64,000 bases of DNA, taken from Candidatus Altimarinota bacterium. Its GTDB lineage: Bacteria > Patescibacteriota > Gracilibacteria > BD1-5 > UBA2023. A model generated the notes under the pieces. It saw nothing but the letters and a program-made list of their open reading frames with translations, was not told where the DNA came from and made no database searches. Positions within the stretch are counted from its first letter, which is position 1; every line of letters starts with the position of its first letter. Of this stretch, positions 1 through 9,505 are shown in pieces. The translations under genes and the position numbers were made by a program. The DNA lies in assembly GCA_023230505.1 (NCBI GenBank), contig JALNXF010000001.1, positions 62,001-126,000 on the forward strand, given 5' to 3'.

Positions 1-477
1 ATCAGTTGATATATCATCTGTTTCTGATAATTCAGTCTTTTTTAGAAAATTTAATACATTACCTATGCAATCTTCATCTCACTTATTTTTACATAACTGT
101 TCATAAACAATATCAGTTAAGAAATTCTCAAGCTTTTCCTTAGATCAGACTTCTTGAGGATCTATAGCCAAATCTGACAAATCAGTACTAGTGGCTAGCA
201 CTCCAGAAGGAGTATTATTAGAATATATATTTCATCTTGAAACTGGATTTTTTATAACTGTTGTTTGCTGTCTTTCTGCCAAATTTCTATAGAAGCTATA
301 TTCTAAAATAGAATATTTAAATGCTGTAATTATTATAATCGCTGAAAAGGCTACAAATCAATAAAAAACGAGTTTTTGTCTATCAAAACTTTCTATTTTT
401 TTTACAAGTAAATTAAAATGTAATCTTACCTGTTTTTTTAATTTTTTCTTGATTTCTTTAATGTTAATTTCATTCAT
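1..477 (-). CDS. FtsI/PBP2-like peptidoglycan transpeptidase, N-terminal part (cut by window edge)
   Basis: Class B penicillin-binding proteins cross-link peptidoglycan during division or elongation and are anchored by one N-terminal membrane helix. Visible here are a short basic cytoplasmic tail, one hydrophobic helix (about residues 40-56, FVAFSAIIIITAF), then NPVSRGNIYSNN followed by GVLATSTDLSDLAIDP. That matches the family's pattern of R-G-x-I-x-x-x-N, then L-A, then x-x-D-P at the start of the periplasmic region. The transpeptidase domain lies outside the window. The start is the first ATG of the open frame. Several Gly codons are UGA. I cannot tell FtsI from PBP2/MrdA; an FtsQ-like gene near 62.6 kb is too distant to count as operon evidence. 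Confidence 0.72.
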
Positions 478-502
478 TTTTTTATCGTTTTATAATAAGT
501 AG

Positions 503-527
503 ATTCCTGCCTGCGCAGGAATGACAG
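503..527. repeat. REP-like palindromic element
   Basis: An imperfect palindrome of the form ATTCCTGC-CT-GCGCAGGAAT followed by GACAG lies in the gap between two minus-strand genes. It is GC-rich compared with its surroundings. The same trailing GATGACAG motif recurs near 16.97 kb, so this looks like a dispersed intergenic repeat rather than a terminator. No U-tract follows it on either strand. Confidence 0.5.
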
Positions 528-534
528 AAAATTT

Positions 535-1380
535 TTAAATATTTATAATTTTATATTCTTTTTTCATCGCCTCATACACAGATTCGACAAGTGGAATTGT
601 GGATACTATATTTATATCAAAATTTCAATTTTTTCAAATGTATTTTAGAAAATCTGTATTTTTGTATTTATGTTCGTAGCTGTAAATATATTTTATAAAA
701 CTATCTTCAATATAAATTATTTTTTCATAAGCTTTTAGATTATACAAAAGAACCTTTCTAGTTCAAATAATTATTTTTTTTGTTCTATTAAAAATATTTA
801 CAAAAGTCTTATATTTCTTGTTTGAGCTAAATTTATTTTTGTAAATTATGGCTTGTTCTTCTATATTTTTATTCTTTTCTAGAAAATCATCTATCATATA
901 ATCATCTGGAAAAATTAAAACAATATTTTCTCATTTTTCCAATAAATTCAAAATTATTGAATTAATTTCATTACTTTTATTAAAAATAAGAGTTTTCTCA
1001 TTTTTAGTTTTTTTTAAGTTTTCTACTAATTCCAAATCGATAAATGATTTATTTTCAAGACTTTTAAATATATATTGAGGTAAAAAAAGATTTAGAATTT
1101 TATGAATATTTACAAAATATCTTGAGGATAAATCATAAATAGTTTTAATTTGATATTCATCTAAAATTGGCAAACTGCAGGTAATTCCTACAATTGATTT
1201 AATATTTTGCTCACTATATTCTACATTCATTTTAGCAACAATTCAATAAATTACATTATTTTTTACCGGCACTTGAACAATTGATCAAATACTGATTTGA
1301 TCTACTAATTCATCCTTTATAAAATATGAAAATCCCTCGTTATCAATTGATATATCAAAAGGAATAATTTCAATTATCAT
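535..1380 (-). CDS. PriA-like protein, reduced (N-terminal DNA-binding and partial helicase lobe)
   Basis: PriA reloads the replicative helicase at stalled forks. The N-terminus (VGSIVQVPVKNNVIYGIVAKM, about residues 32-53) resembles the PriA 3'-DNA-binding domain, with its V-x-V-P-F-x-x-x-x-x-G-I-V pattern. Near residues 200-230, IIIGTRKVLLYNLKAYEKIIYIED parallels the PriA stretch VGTRSALFxPFxxLxLIIVDEEH. The protein is only 281 residues against about 700 for full PriA. It has no Walker A motif, no complete DEEH box, no zinc-binding cysteines and no second helicase lobe. It may be a degenerate or repurposed PriA. The family call is from motif memory and moderately secure; loss of helicase activity is inferred from missing motifs. 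Confidence 0.55.
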
Positions 1381-1522
1381 CTTTAAAAAAGTTAATTTCA
1401 GGCATTATATAAAAATTAAGCAAATGACAAAATTAGTTTTTTAGAAAAATATTTATAAAATCTCTTGCATTTTAAAAAACTTGTATAGAATAGGGGTTCT
1501 ACAAAATTTAATTAAAAGATAT

Positions 1523-2956
1523 ATGAAGAAGACAAATATTATAGCTACCATAGGGCCAGCTACAGAAAGCGAAGATTCAATAGTTAATCTTTATAATTCT
1601 TGAGTAAATATTATTAGATTTAATTTTTCTCATGCAAATTATGAAAACGCAAAACTTATAAAAGATAGAATTGAAAAATTAAATCTTGATTGAAAAACTA
1701 ATTTATCAACTCTTTTAGACACTAAGTGACCAGAAATTAGAACCTGAGATTTAGCTCAAAAAATCACTTTTGAAAAATGAGATATTATCAAAATGTATGT
1801 TGATTTAAATAAATTTAGCGATGACTGAAGTTCTTTATTTTGTGATTATCCATATTTATTAGAAGATTTAAAGGTGGGTGATATTGTGGAAATCGATTCA
1901 GGTTTACTTAGAGTAAAAGTTTTAGATAAAAAAGAAGATTATATAGAATTTATTGCCGGAAACAGGGCTGTGATTTGATCTAGAAGACATATCAATCTTC
2001 CATGACAAAAATTAAGATTACCTGGAATTACAGAAAAAGATGAGGAGGATGTTATTTTTGCAATAAAAAATAATTTTGATTTTATTGCTCAAAGTTTCGT
2101 AAGAAGTAGAGAAAATGTATTGGAATTAAGAGAGATTTTAGATAAAAATAATTGAGCTCATATAAAAATTATTTCAAAAATTGAAAATAGTGAATGAGTT
2201 GAAAATCTCGATGAAATTATTGAAGTGTCAGATGGAATAATGGTTGCTAGATGAGATTTAGGTATTGAAGTGCCAATAGAAACTCTTCCAACTTACCAGA
2301 GACAAATGGTAAAAAAATGTCTTAATTCTTGAAAATTTGTAATTATTGCAACTCATTTACTTGAATCAATGATAGAAAATCCATTTCCTACAAGAGCTGA
2401 AATTTCTGATATTTTCAATTCTGTAATGCAAAAAGCAGATTGTGTAATGTTATCAGGAGAAACTGCGATGTGAAAATATGCTCAGGAAGCCGTTGTTATA
2501 ATGAAAAATGTAATTGAAGAAGCAGAAAAACAAATTATTTACAAGCATTATGATTTTTCAAATAATTGATTAAGTCAAAGAAATATAGAAAAAAAATTAC
2601 TTATAAAAAGTGCCATGTTTATGGCTGAAGAATTAGATATTAATGCGATTTTAATATTTACAAAAACCTGACTTTTAGCTCGTCTTGCGGCAGCTTTTAG
2701 ACCAAACAAAGACATTTATGCTTTTACCTGAAATCCAAATACTTCAAAATATATGAATATTCTATTTTGAATTAGACCTTATTTACTTGGAAATTGGACA
2801 ACAAACCAAAAAGATAATGTAATAAATTCTATTTCATTTTTACTTAAAAATTGAAAAATCACCAAAGAAAGCAAAGTGATAGCAATAACTGATATTCAAA
2901 AAGATAACAAAGAAATTCCAGCTCTAGAAATAATTACAGTTTGAGATTTTTTCTAG
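1523..2956 (+). CDS. pyk: Pyruvate kinase
   Basis: Catalyses phosphoenolpyruvate plus ADP to pyruvate plus ATP, the last step of glycolysis, in the cytoplasm. The N-terminus ([19 protein letters not shown], then [14 protein letters not shown]) is the standard pyruvate kinase opening. The substrate and Mg site follows as [10 protein letters not shown] and MVARGDLGIEVP near residues 215-250, then [18 protein letters not shown] and [17 protein letters not shown] near 305. The length of 477 residues is normal and includes the C-terminal allosteric domain. Many conserved Gly residues are UGA codons. It faces the next gene convergently, and the two stop codons share the palindrome CTAG. In a reduced genome this is probably a main ATP-generating step. 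Confidence 0.96.
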
Positions 2957-3816
2957 TTATTTAAGAAATTTTCTACAGCACTTTCAAGTTCTTTTTGTGT
3001 AATATTTCAGCTTAAAACAGTATATTCTCAAGTGTGATTATTTATAATTACACTTGCTGGAGTTGAATTAATTCCTAGTTTTAATCATTGCTCAAATTCT
3101 TTTTTTACTAATATATTATTTTCAGAATTAGAATAACATTCATTAAATTTTGTTTCATCTACTTTTAATTTTGCCACAAGAGATTTTACCTTATCTAAAC
3201 TATATCATTCTCATCAAATTGAACCACTTTCAAATACATTATCTACAAATTCTAAATATTTTTCTCAATCACTTACTTTTTCTATACATTTTGCTGCAAG
3301 AGCTTCAGTCCCTGCATTTTTATGAGTTGGAAGAGGGAAATTTTTGTAAATATAATTAGTTTCCTTGTATCTTTCAAGAGCATTATTTATAGTTTTGCTA
3401 TTATGATATTCTATACAAAATGAGCACTCCATATCAGAAAATTCAATTATAGAAACTTTTGCTCCCGAATTTGATTTTATATATGTATTATTTTTTAACT
3501 CATTCATTGCTTCCCAAGACAATATTTTTTTATCACTATTTTCCTTAATTATTGCATTTTGTCTCATTTTATAAATTAAATCAGGACTCTCTTTTTTTAA
3601 TTTATCAATGTAATTTAGAACTTCTTCTTTTTGAAGTTCTTTCATTATATTGTAATTATCCTTTCATCAAATTTTATCATACTCATTTTGAATCATTTGT
3701 TTTTGTATATCTCCCGCAACTCTTTTTATAAATATATAATTTGTAGAAATTACTAAAAGCGCACAAAGTAGCATAATTAGTATTAATGGTGTATGTTCTT
3801 TATTATAAAGTTTCAT
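2953..3816 (-). CDS. Membrane-anchored DsbA-like thiol oxidoreductase
   Basis: A 287-residue protein with an N-terminal membrane anchor (LILIMLLCALLVISTNYIFI) and a thioredoxin-fold domain of the DsbA/BdbD type. The active-site CxxC is CSFC at about residues 131-134, in VSIIEFSDMECSFCIEYH. Later YKNFPLPTHKNAGTEALAAKC and INSTPASVIINN (the cis-Pro loop TP) follow the family pattern. It should form or shuffle disulfides in exported proteins. That fits the many cysteine-rich surface proteins in this window, such as those at 40.7, 53.4 and 60.1 kb. It is convergent with pyk and shares a 4-bp overlapping stop. I see no DsbB/VKOR partner here. Confidence 0.85.
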
Positions 3817-3880
3817 AGTTTTTATATTAAAAATTAAAATTAAATTATTGTTTTTTGTATTTTTTTAAGTTATTAGTTAT

Positions 3881-4252
3881 CTATTCACGCTTCCAATATT
3901 CTAATGGTTTTTTAAATTCTTTATCAACGGGAGCCTTTTTTATTAAATATGATACAGTGCAATAAAAAGTATTATTTAGATCATTCACAATATTATCACT
4001 AACCATCAAGCATCATCTAGATTCTCATACCTTATATTGACTCAAACTATTTACCAATTTAGAATTGGCGGGTTCAATATGATTCACTCATTTTATATTA
4101 TAAATGTATCCATCATAATTACTTCCTTCCATATTATCCACATATTCCAACACACAAGCGTTAATCCCAGGGGTACTTCAATAATATCTTAGCGTCGGTG
4201 CTCCCACCGCCAAAAGCAATATACTTGGATATATAATATATTTTGATTTCAT
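3881..4252 (-). CDS. Small secreted or lipid-anchored protein of unknown function
   Basis: A 123-residue protein beginning MKSKYIIYPSILLLAVGAP, which looks like a signal peptide or membrane anchor. The rest is a short extracytoplasmic region with cysteines at NACVLEY, RGCLMV and FYCTVSY, possibly disulfide-linked. I do not recognise a family. The start was chosen at the ATG preceded by a GA-rich stretch (TGTGAG); a nearby upstream ATG is out of frame. It follows the DsbA-like gene on the same strand after a 65-bp gap, so a link to disulfide chemistry is possible but unproven. Confidence 0.6.
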
Positions 4253-4333
4253 CTCACATTCCACAAAAATTAAATTCAATTCAAGTGTATCCTATTATTT
4301 TTTAGAAATCAAGAGAAAATTTTTAGATTTTTA

Positions 4334-4370
4334 AAAAAATACTAGTTTGTTTATAGAACTAGTATTTTTT
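4334..4370. terminator. Bidirectional stem-loop terminator
   Basis: Perfect inverted repeat around AATACTAGTT and AACTAGTATT with a 9-nt loop, flanked by an A-run and a U-run. It lies between two minus-strand genes and probably ends transcription of the tail-fibre-like gene. Confidence 0.75.
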
Positions 4371-4385
4371 AAAATTTAGTAATAT

Positions 4386-4955
4386 TTAATTTTTAACACA
4401 TAATCATGAGCATTGATATTTGTGTCAGGTATAACCCACTTGTGTATACAAAATTGCCTGAATTCCATTACCACTTTGACTACAATTTGCATACCAATGT
4501 GTCATTCAGCCTCACCAATACTGAGTACTGTTTAATGCTCACCAATAAACAATTGTATATCAAGTTGGACATAATGCATTTCACACCCATGTTGCAGTTG
4601 CACTACTACCAACAGTAGCCGTTGCTGTAATCATAGCAAAACTACTTGCAAGACCAGAATAATTTGTTGCTTTTATGGTACCATTTATATCTAGTTTTTC
4701 AGTCGGTGTTGCAGTTCAAATTCAAACATTTCATCCAGTACTATAAATATTATCAGTTCTTTCTCATATATCATTTATTCTATTAACTAAATCATTCCAT
4801 ATTGTTTTTGTAAGCGGAGCTCATGATTCTTGAGTTGGAAGATTAGTCCATGCTGCATATATTACCGTAAATATTCAAATACCAAGAGTTATTCAAATTC
4901 ATATTAATATTCAATTTCAAATTTTAGAAATAAGGTGTTTTATTAATGTTTTCAT
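4386..4955 (-). CDS. Membrane-anchored tail-fibre-like adhesin (family member 1)
   Basis: A 189-residue protein. Residues 1-38 form a Gly/Ile-rich membrane anchor ending in VIYAAW. Next comes a module with APLTKTIWNDLVNRINDI, then NVGIGTATPTEKLDINGTIKATNYSG. The VGIGTxxPxxKLDxxGxI signature is common in phage tail fibres and in bacterial surface proteins with an S74-type trimeric fold. The C-terminus (about 60 residues) is rich in Cys, Trp and Tyr. Related N-terminal modules occur in the genes at 16.2 and 23.2 kb, which end in different tips. It is likely exposed on the cell surface and used for binding; the ligand is unknown. There are no neighbouring phage genes. Confidence 0.65.
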
Positions 4956-5036
4956 AGAGAAAATAAATTAAATTATAAAAAATACAGTCTTAGTATATTT
5001 TAAAAATACAAAAAATGCAAATTAAAATTTTATATT

Positions 5037-5065
5037 AAAAAAGACTTCAATTTGAAGTCTTTTTT
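5037..5065. terminator. Stem-loop terminator
   Basis: AAAAAAGACTTCAA pairs with TTGAAGTCTTTTTT almost without a loop. It lies just downstream of the small basic protein gene on the minus strand. Confidence 0.7.
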
Positions 5066-5073
5066 AGATTTTT

Positions 5074-5283
5074 TTATCTTCCTCTACTAGCTGCTCTTCC
5101 TGGGCGTTGTCTGTTGTTGAAATTATTTAGAGGTTTTCATTTTCCAAATGAATTTGAATTTAGGAATGCTGGAGCTTTAGAGTGTTGGATTGGCGGAATA
5201 GTTTTTGGTTTTTCTGCGGTTATTTCAGCTTCTTTTGAAGCTTCTTCAGGAATTTCTTCCTTATTTTTAGTACATTTTGCCAT
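5074..5283 (-). CDS. Small hypothetical protein with basic, Arg/Asn-rich tail
   Basis: A 69-residue soluble protein. The N-terminal half is acidic (NKEEIPEEASKEAEITAEK). The C-terminus is basic and Gly/Arg-rich (FNNRQRPGRAASRGR), similar in texture to RNA-binding RGG-type tails. I do not recognise the family. It sits between a terminator hairpin and a tRNA-Leu gene transcribed the same way, so it may be the last gene of that transcript. RNA binding is only a guess from composition. Confidence 0.5.
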
Positions 5284-5322
5284 ATATATTTAGATTAATA
5301 AATAAATAATTTTAGTGTTTTA

Positions 5323-5407
5323 TGGTGCCCGAAGAGGGAATCGAACCCTCACTTCTCGCGAAACGGGATTTTGAGTCCCGCGTGTCTACCAATTCCACCA
5401 TTCGGGC
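5323..5407 (-). tRNA. tRNA-Leu(CAA)
   Basis: The 85-nt gene folds as a class II tRNA with a long variable arm. The acceptor GCCCGAA pairs with TTCGGGC, the discriminator is A and the CCA end is encoded. The anticodon stem-loop GGGACTCAAAATCCC gives anticodon CAA, and the T-loop has GGTTCGATTCC. It reads UUG leucine codons. Confidence 0.95.
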
Positions 5408-5412
5408 GATTT

Positions 5413-5649
5413 TTAATAGATGCTTGTATAAAAAATGTAATTTAGTAAATTAGCTATTATAAGACAGGTAATAAGTGGGATTAGACTAATTCACCACCGT
5501 TTTATATATTTTCTTACTTTTGTATAATCTTTTTTGACTCTACCATAAAAATAATAAATTATAATGGCTGGTATTAGGCATGCTGTTGGTATGAAAAAGA
5601 ATTGTGCCAAGTATGTAAAAAAACTCTCAAAATAAATTATCGTATACAT
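5413..5649 (-). CDS. Small two-helix membrane protein
   Basis: About 78 residues with two hydrophobic segments (FTYLAQFFFIPTACLIPAIII and ISLIPLITCLIIANLL) separated by a basic loop (GRVKKDYTKVRKYIKRW). The open frame also allows a TTG start at 5700, but ATG starts dominate here, so the ATG at 5649 is preferred. It ends six bases before the 5' end of the tRNA-Leu gene on the same strand, so the two may share a transcript. No family is recognised. Confidence 0.5.
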
Positions 5650-5768
5650 ATTTATATAAAAAAGGTACCAAGAGCTTATGTAAAAAATTTTAAAAGTCAA
5701 AAAAATTAGACTTTAAAATAAATTTCGTTAATATAAGCAAAGATTTTTTTATTTAACACAAAATATTT

Positions 5769-6839
5769 ATGAAATTTGAACTAGATAATTTAGTAAGAGA
5801 CTACGAGGATATTGATTTGGAGCTTGCAAATCCTGATATTTATAGTGATCCAAAAAAACTTAAGGAACTTATGCAAAGAAAAAAAGGTCTTGAGGAAGCG
5901 GTTTTACTGTATAGAGAATACAAAAAAATCAATTCTAATCTTGAGGAAGCAAAAAATATTCTAAAAACTGAAAAAGACGCTGAAATGCTTGAAATGGCAA
6001 AGGAGGAAATAGATATTTCTAATGCAAGAATTGAAGAGTTAGAAGAAAAATTAAGAATTTCACTTATTCCAAAAGATAAAAATGATGATAAAAATATAAT
6101 TCTTGAAGTAAGAGCATGAACTGGATGAGAAGAAGCTTCTTTATTTGCTAGAGAATTAGCTAATTCATATATGATTTTTGCAAAAAGCGAGGGATTTAGC
6201 TTAGAAATTCTGGAGGAATCACTGAGTGAAAATGACTGATATAAAGAAATAATTATGAAAATAACTTGAGATTGAGCTTATTCTAGATTTAAATTTGAAG
6301 CTGGAACCCATAGAGTACAAAGAATCCCAGAGACTGAAAATAAATGAAGGGTTCATACTTCTGCCATAACTGTTGCTGTTTTGCCTGAGGCTGAAGATGT
6401 AGACGTGGAAATTCGCGATGAAGACCTTGAAATCACAACTTGTAGAGCAAGTGGAGCCTGAGGACAACATGTTAACAAAGTAGAATCAGCTATTAGAATT
6501 GTACACAAACCTTCAGGGCTTGCTGTGGAATGTCAAGATCAAAGAAGTCAATTAAAAAATAAAGAAAGAGCGATGACAGTTCTTAGAACTAGATTACTTG
6601 CCATGGAAGAAGAGAAAAAAATGCAAGAAATATGAGCTGAAAGACTTGCTCAAGTTGGAAGCTGAGATAGAAGTGAAAAAATTAGAACTTATAATTTCCC
6701 TCAAGACAGAGTTACAGACCATAGAATAGGGCAGAATTATTCTAATTTACCAGCTATTATGATGTGAAAATTATGACACATTATTGATGACCTAGCAGTA
6801 GCAGATCAGACTAGAAAATTGGAGGAATTGAATAAATAG
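5769..6839 (+). CDS. prfA: Peptide chain release factor 1
   Basis: Recognises UAA and UAG and triggers peptide release. The RF1-type tripeptide is P-E-T (residues 187-189, in [15 protein letters not shown]), of the PxT class rather than the RF2 SPF class. The catalytic GGQ is at residues 231-233 in [15 protein letters not shown], and the first Gly of GGQ is encoded by UGA (6459-6461). Further RF1 markers are [16 protein letters not shown] and [15 protein letters not shown]. Length is 356 residues, normal. A UGA-reading RF2 would kill a cell using UGA for Gly, so RF1 should be the only class I factor; no RF2 gene lies in this window. It is convergent with pilC, with a 4-bp gap. Confidence 0.97.
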
Positions 6840-6843
6840 AAAA

Positions 6844-7953
6844 TTACTTTATAACATTTCAAATACTTAAGAAAGGAAGGAGGATTGCCATAATTATAGT
6901 TCAGACTACAGCTCAGATAACGACTATTATAATGGGTTCGAGCATTGTTGAGAGATTTTTTACAGTGTGATCTATTTCTTTGGTGTAGCGAGCAGAACTT
7001 CTTTCGAGCATTTTAGAGAGCGTTCAAGTTTGCTCTCAGATTTTAATTGAAGTCGTAAGTTCAATAGGGAAGAGAACAGATCTTTCTTCTGATATTTTTA
7101 AATCTATTTTTTCTTCTGGAGTTAGGGCTTTTTTACTTTTTAGTTCAATAAGATTTCATCACATTGATGAACTAAGAGTTTTTCAGTTTTTAATATTTTC
7201 TAGAATTTTCTCATATTCTTTTGAATAATAAAGATTAGTCGTTCAATTCCTAAGTATTAATAAGGCCTTATTTATCATTATTCAGGATGATAATAGAGTT
7301 GATAGAAAATCGGCAAAATTTACTAGAATTTTTTTCTTAATTATGTCTCAAAATATAGGAATATTTAAAATTGCTTTATCTACTTTAATTTTTATAGTTT
7401 TAATTTTTAGAGCATATGCACTTCAAATTATAAGAAAAATTATAAAACCCAGAATATATAATCAATCATCTCTAACAATATGACTAAAATTAATAACTGC
7501 CTTTGTTAAGCCAGGTAAATTTGTATTTGCATCTCTATAAATTGTTTCGATTTTTGGGATTACATAAATCATCATAACTGTTATCATTGCCATCGTTACA
7601 ATTACTATTGCAATCGGATAAATCATAGCTTGAGTAATTTTATTTTTTAGATTTAAATCTTTTTCTTCTTTTTGTGAAATTATTTCAAGTGCCTTTCAGA
7701 CTTTTCATATTGCCTCTCAGGCTTCGAGCATTGCCATATCAAATACGCTAAAAACTTTTTTATTTTTTAGTGATACCTTAAATAAATTTTCTCAATCTTC
7801 TATATCCTTTTTTATACTTAAGCTAAGATTTTTTAAGCTTTTGTTTTTTGTTTGATAAATTATAATATTTAAGGCTTGAATTACAGGAATTCAAGCATTT
7901 ATTAGGTTTCATAGATTTTCAAAAAATAAAATTTTTTGTTTTGTAGATATCAT
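6844..7953 (-). CDS. pilC: Type IV pilus inner-membrane platform protein PilC
   Basis: PilC/GspF proteins form the inner-membrane platform on which PilB and PilT ATPases act during pilin assembly and retraction. The 369-residue protein shows the duplicated T2SSF domain: FFENLGNLINAGIPVIQAL and AMLEAGEAIGKVGKALEII in the first copy, FADFLSTLLSSGIMINKAL and TTSIKIGEQTGTLSKMLERSS in the second. There are three long hydrophobic segments, the last near the C-terminus (IIIVVIGAVVGTIIMAILLPF). The second copy ends LEPIIIVV, a family hallmark. pilB lies at 12.2 kb and pilT at 56.6 kb, so the pilus genes are dispersed. Confidence 0.92.
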
Positions 7954-8058
7954 TTTTATTAGTTAGTTGCCTCTTAAGTGTATCATATATTTTTAAAATT
8001 TGCAAAAAATTAAAAGGTGAATAGTATATCAAAGTTTTATAATTTAAAGTTTACGCTT

Positions 8059-8490
8059 ATGTTTAAAATGTTTAATGTTAAAAAAGATAACGAGGAAGGC
8101 GTGGATAATAATATTGATGTAGAAATTAGAGAGGAAGATGTTGTAGAAGAAGATGTATGACAAGTTGCTTTAGATATTCTTGAATTAGAGGATTCTATTG
8201 TTATAGTTGCACCCTTAGCTTGAGTTACAATTGATGAAATTGATATTTCTATTTCAAAAAATATTTTGACAATATCAGGAGATAGAGAGAGGCCAGAATT
8301 TTACACTGATAATCAGAAAATATTAGTTGAAGAATGTTTTTTTGGACCGTTTTCTAGATCTATTATTATGCCAGAAAATCTAGCTTTTAATAGAATAAAA
8401 GCGACAATGGAAAATAATTTATTAATTATTGATGTTCCAAAATTACAATTTTCATCAAAAACTATAAAAATTAATAAACTTGAAGGATAA
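8059..8490 (+). CDS. Small heat-shock protein (Hsp20/alpha-crystallin)
   Basis: An ATP-independent holdase chaperone of the cytoplasm. The 143-residue protein has an acidic N-terminal tail (to about residue 37) and then an alpha-crystallin domain: QVALDILELEDSIVIVAPLAGV, ISISKNILTISGDRER, FGPFSRSIIMPENL and IKATMENNLLIIDVPK, the last close to the usual N-G-x-L-x-I-x-V-P-K. The C-terminal tail is short. A possible TTGCAA -35 element lies about 60 bp upstream of the start. The next gene begins 2 bp after the stop, so they probably form an operon. Confidence 0.88.
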
Positions 8491-8491
8491 T

Positions 8492-8767
8492 ATGTTTTGA
8501 AAGAAAAATAAAGATGTGACAAAATGAATTAAAAAGGTTGATGCAGTAATAACCTGACTTATTTTGGGTTGAATTTTAGCATCAGTTTATTGAGTAAAAA
8601 AATATGAACAACATCATAAAGAAGAAGAAAAGGAAGAAATAAAAGTACCTAAAAAATCAAATTTTTTAAAACAAATATTTATCTGAGACGAAAAACAAGA
8701 GCAAAAAGACAGTCTACTTAAAACAGTTTTTAAAATTATTTTAAAAAACTTTTTATGAAAAAAATAA
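8492..8767 (+). CDS. Small membrane protein, unknown
   Basis: A 91-residue protein with one hydrophobic segment (VITGLILGGILASVYGV, about residues 21-37) followed by a highly charged Lys/Glu-rich tail. This resembles the general shape of CPR YtxH-like or DUF-type membrane proteins, but I do not recognise a family. Its start is 2 bp after hsp20 and its last 13 bp overlap the start of the next gene, indicating translational coupling. Confidence 0.6.
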
Positions 8768-9504
8768 TTATTGTTTCATTTTTAATAATTTCATCAATAC
8801 TTTTTATTTCTTTGGCTTTGTGATCAGATAATAAGGACGCTATTTTTACGAAAACTAAAGAATGTATTGAGACCAAATTTTGGGAAAGAAAACAAGAATC
8901 AGTTTGAAGTATAGCTAATCCAATTTATCCAAAAAGATATCTAGTTTGTAAATGACAAAATCCAGAGCAAGTTATTTATCAAGCAATTCTAGATTGACTT
9001 TTTAGTGAAGCTGATTTAGAAGTAGAAAATTATTTAAAAATAATTTCAAAAAAGAATTATACAGTCGAACTTTGAAATGAAATTTCTGATAATTTTAATA
9101 CCTCTAGTAATTCAGGAAGTTTTTACAATAAATATAAGAGAATTTGTGATTGAAAAGTAGTAGAATATAGTGCTGAGTTTGTAGAGAAATTTGGTAGCTG
9201 ATATCTTAGTACAAATAACAATATAAAAGATTACTTAAAAACTAATAATCTATGATCTAAATGTTATGCATTATTAGATAAAAAAGTTAAAGCTTATGAA
9301 GATGTTGCTTTTGCTATGCTAAAAAGAAATAAAGTGGATGCTTATTCAACTGATAAAAAGAAATTTTTAGATAAAGTCAAGGATGCTTATGAAAAATTAC
9401 TTATAAAATTTGATATTTACACATGACAATTATGGCAAGTAAACGATAAGTGGAATCCAAATAAAGATACTAAAAATGCAAAAAATACTTGATGAAAAAA
9501 ATAA
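8755..9504 (+). CDS. Secreted hypothetical protein
   Basis: A 249-residue protein with an N-terminal signal peptide or anchor (IIIVSFLIISSILFISLAL). The mature part is polar, with cysteines at KECIETK, YLVCKGQ, KRICDGK and GSKCYALL. There are paired aromatic and charged segments and a Lys-rich C-terminus. No family is recognised. It overlaps the preceding small membrane protein by 13 bp and is followed 1 bp later by rsmA, so it sits inside an hsp20-rsmA operon. Four cysteines in an exported protein fit disulfide bonding. Confidence 0.6.
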
Positions 9505-9505
9505 A

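Noticed and set aside
5769-6839. Release factor 2 instead of RF1
   Set aside because: The PxT-class tripeptide (PET) and [19 protein letters not shown] motifs are RF1-type; RF2 would carry SPF and terminate at UGA.
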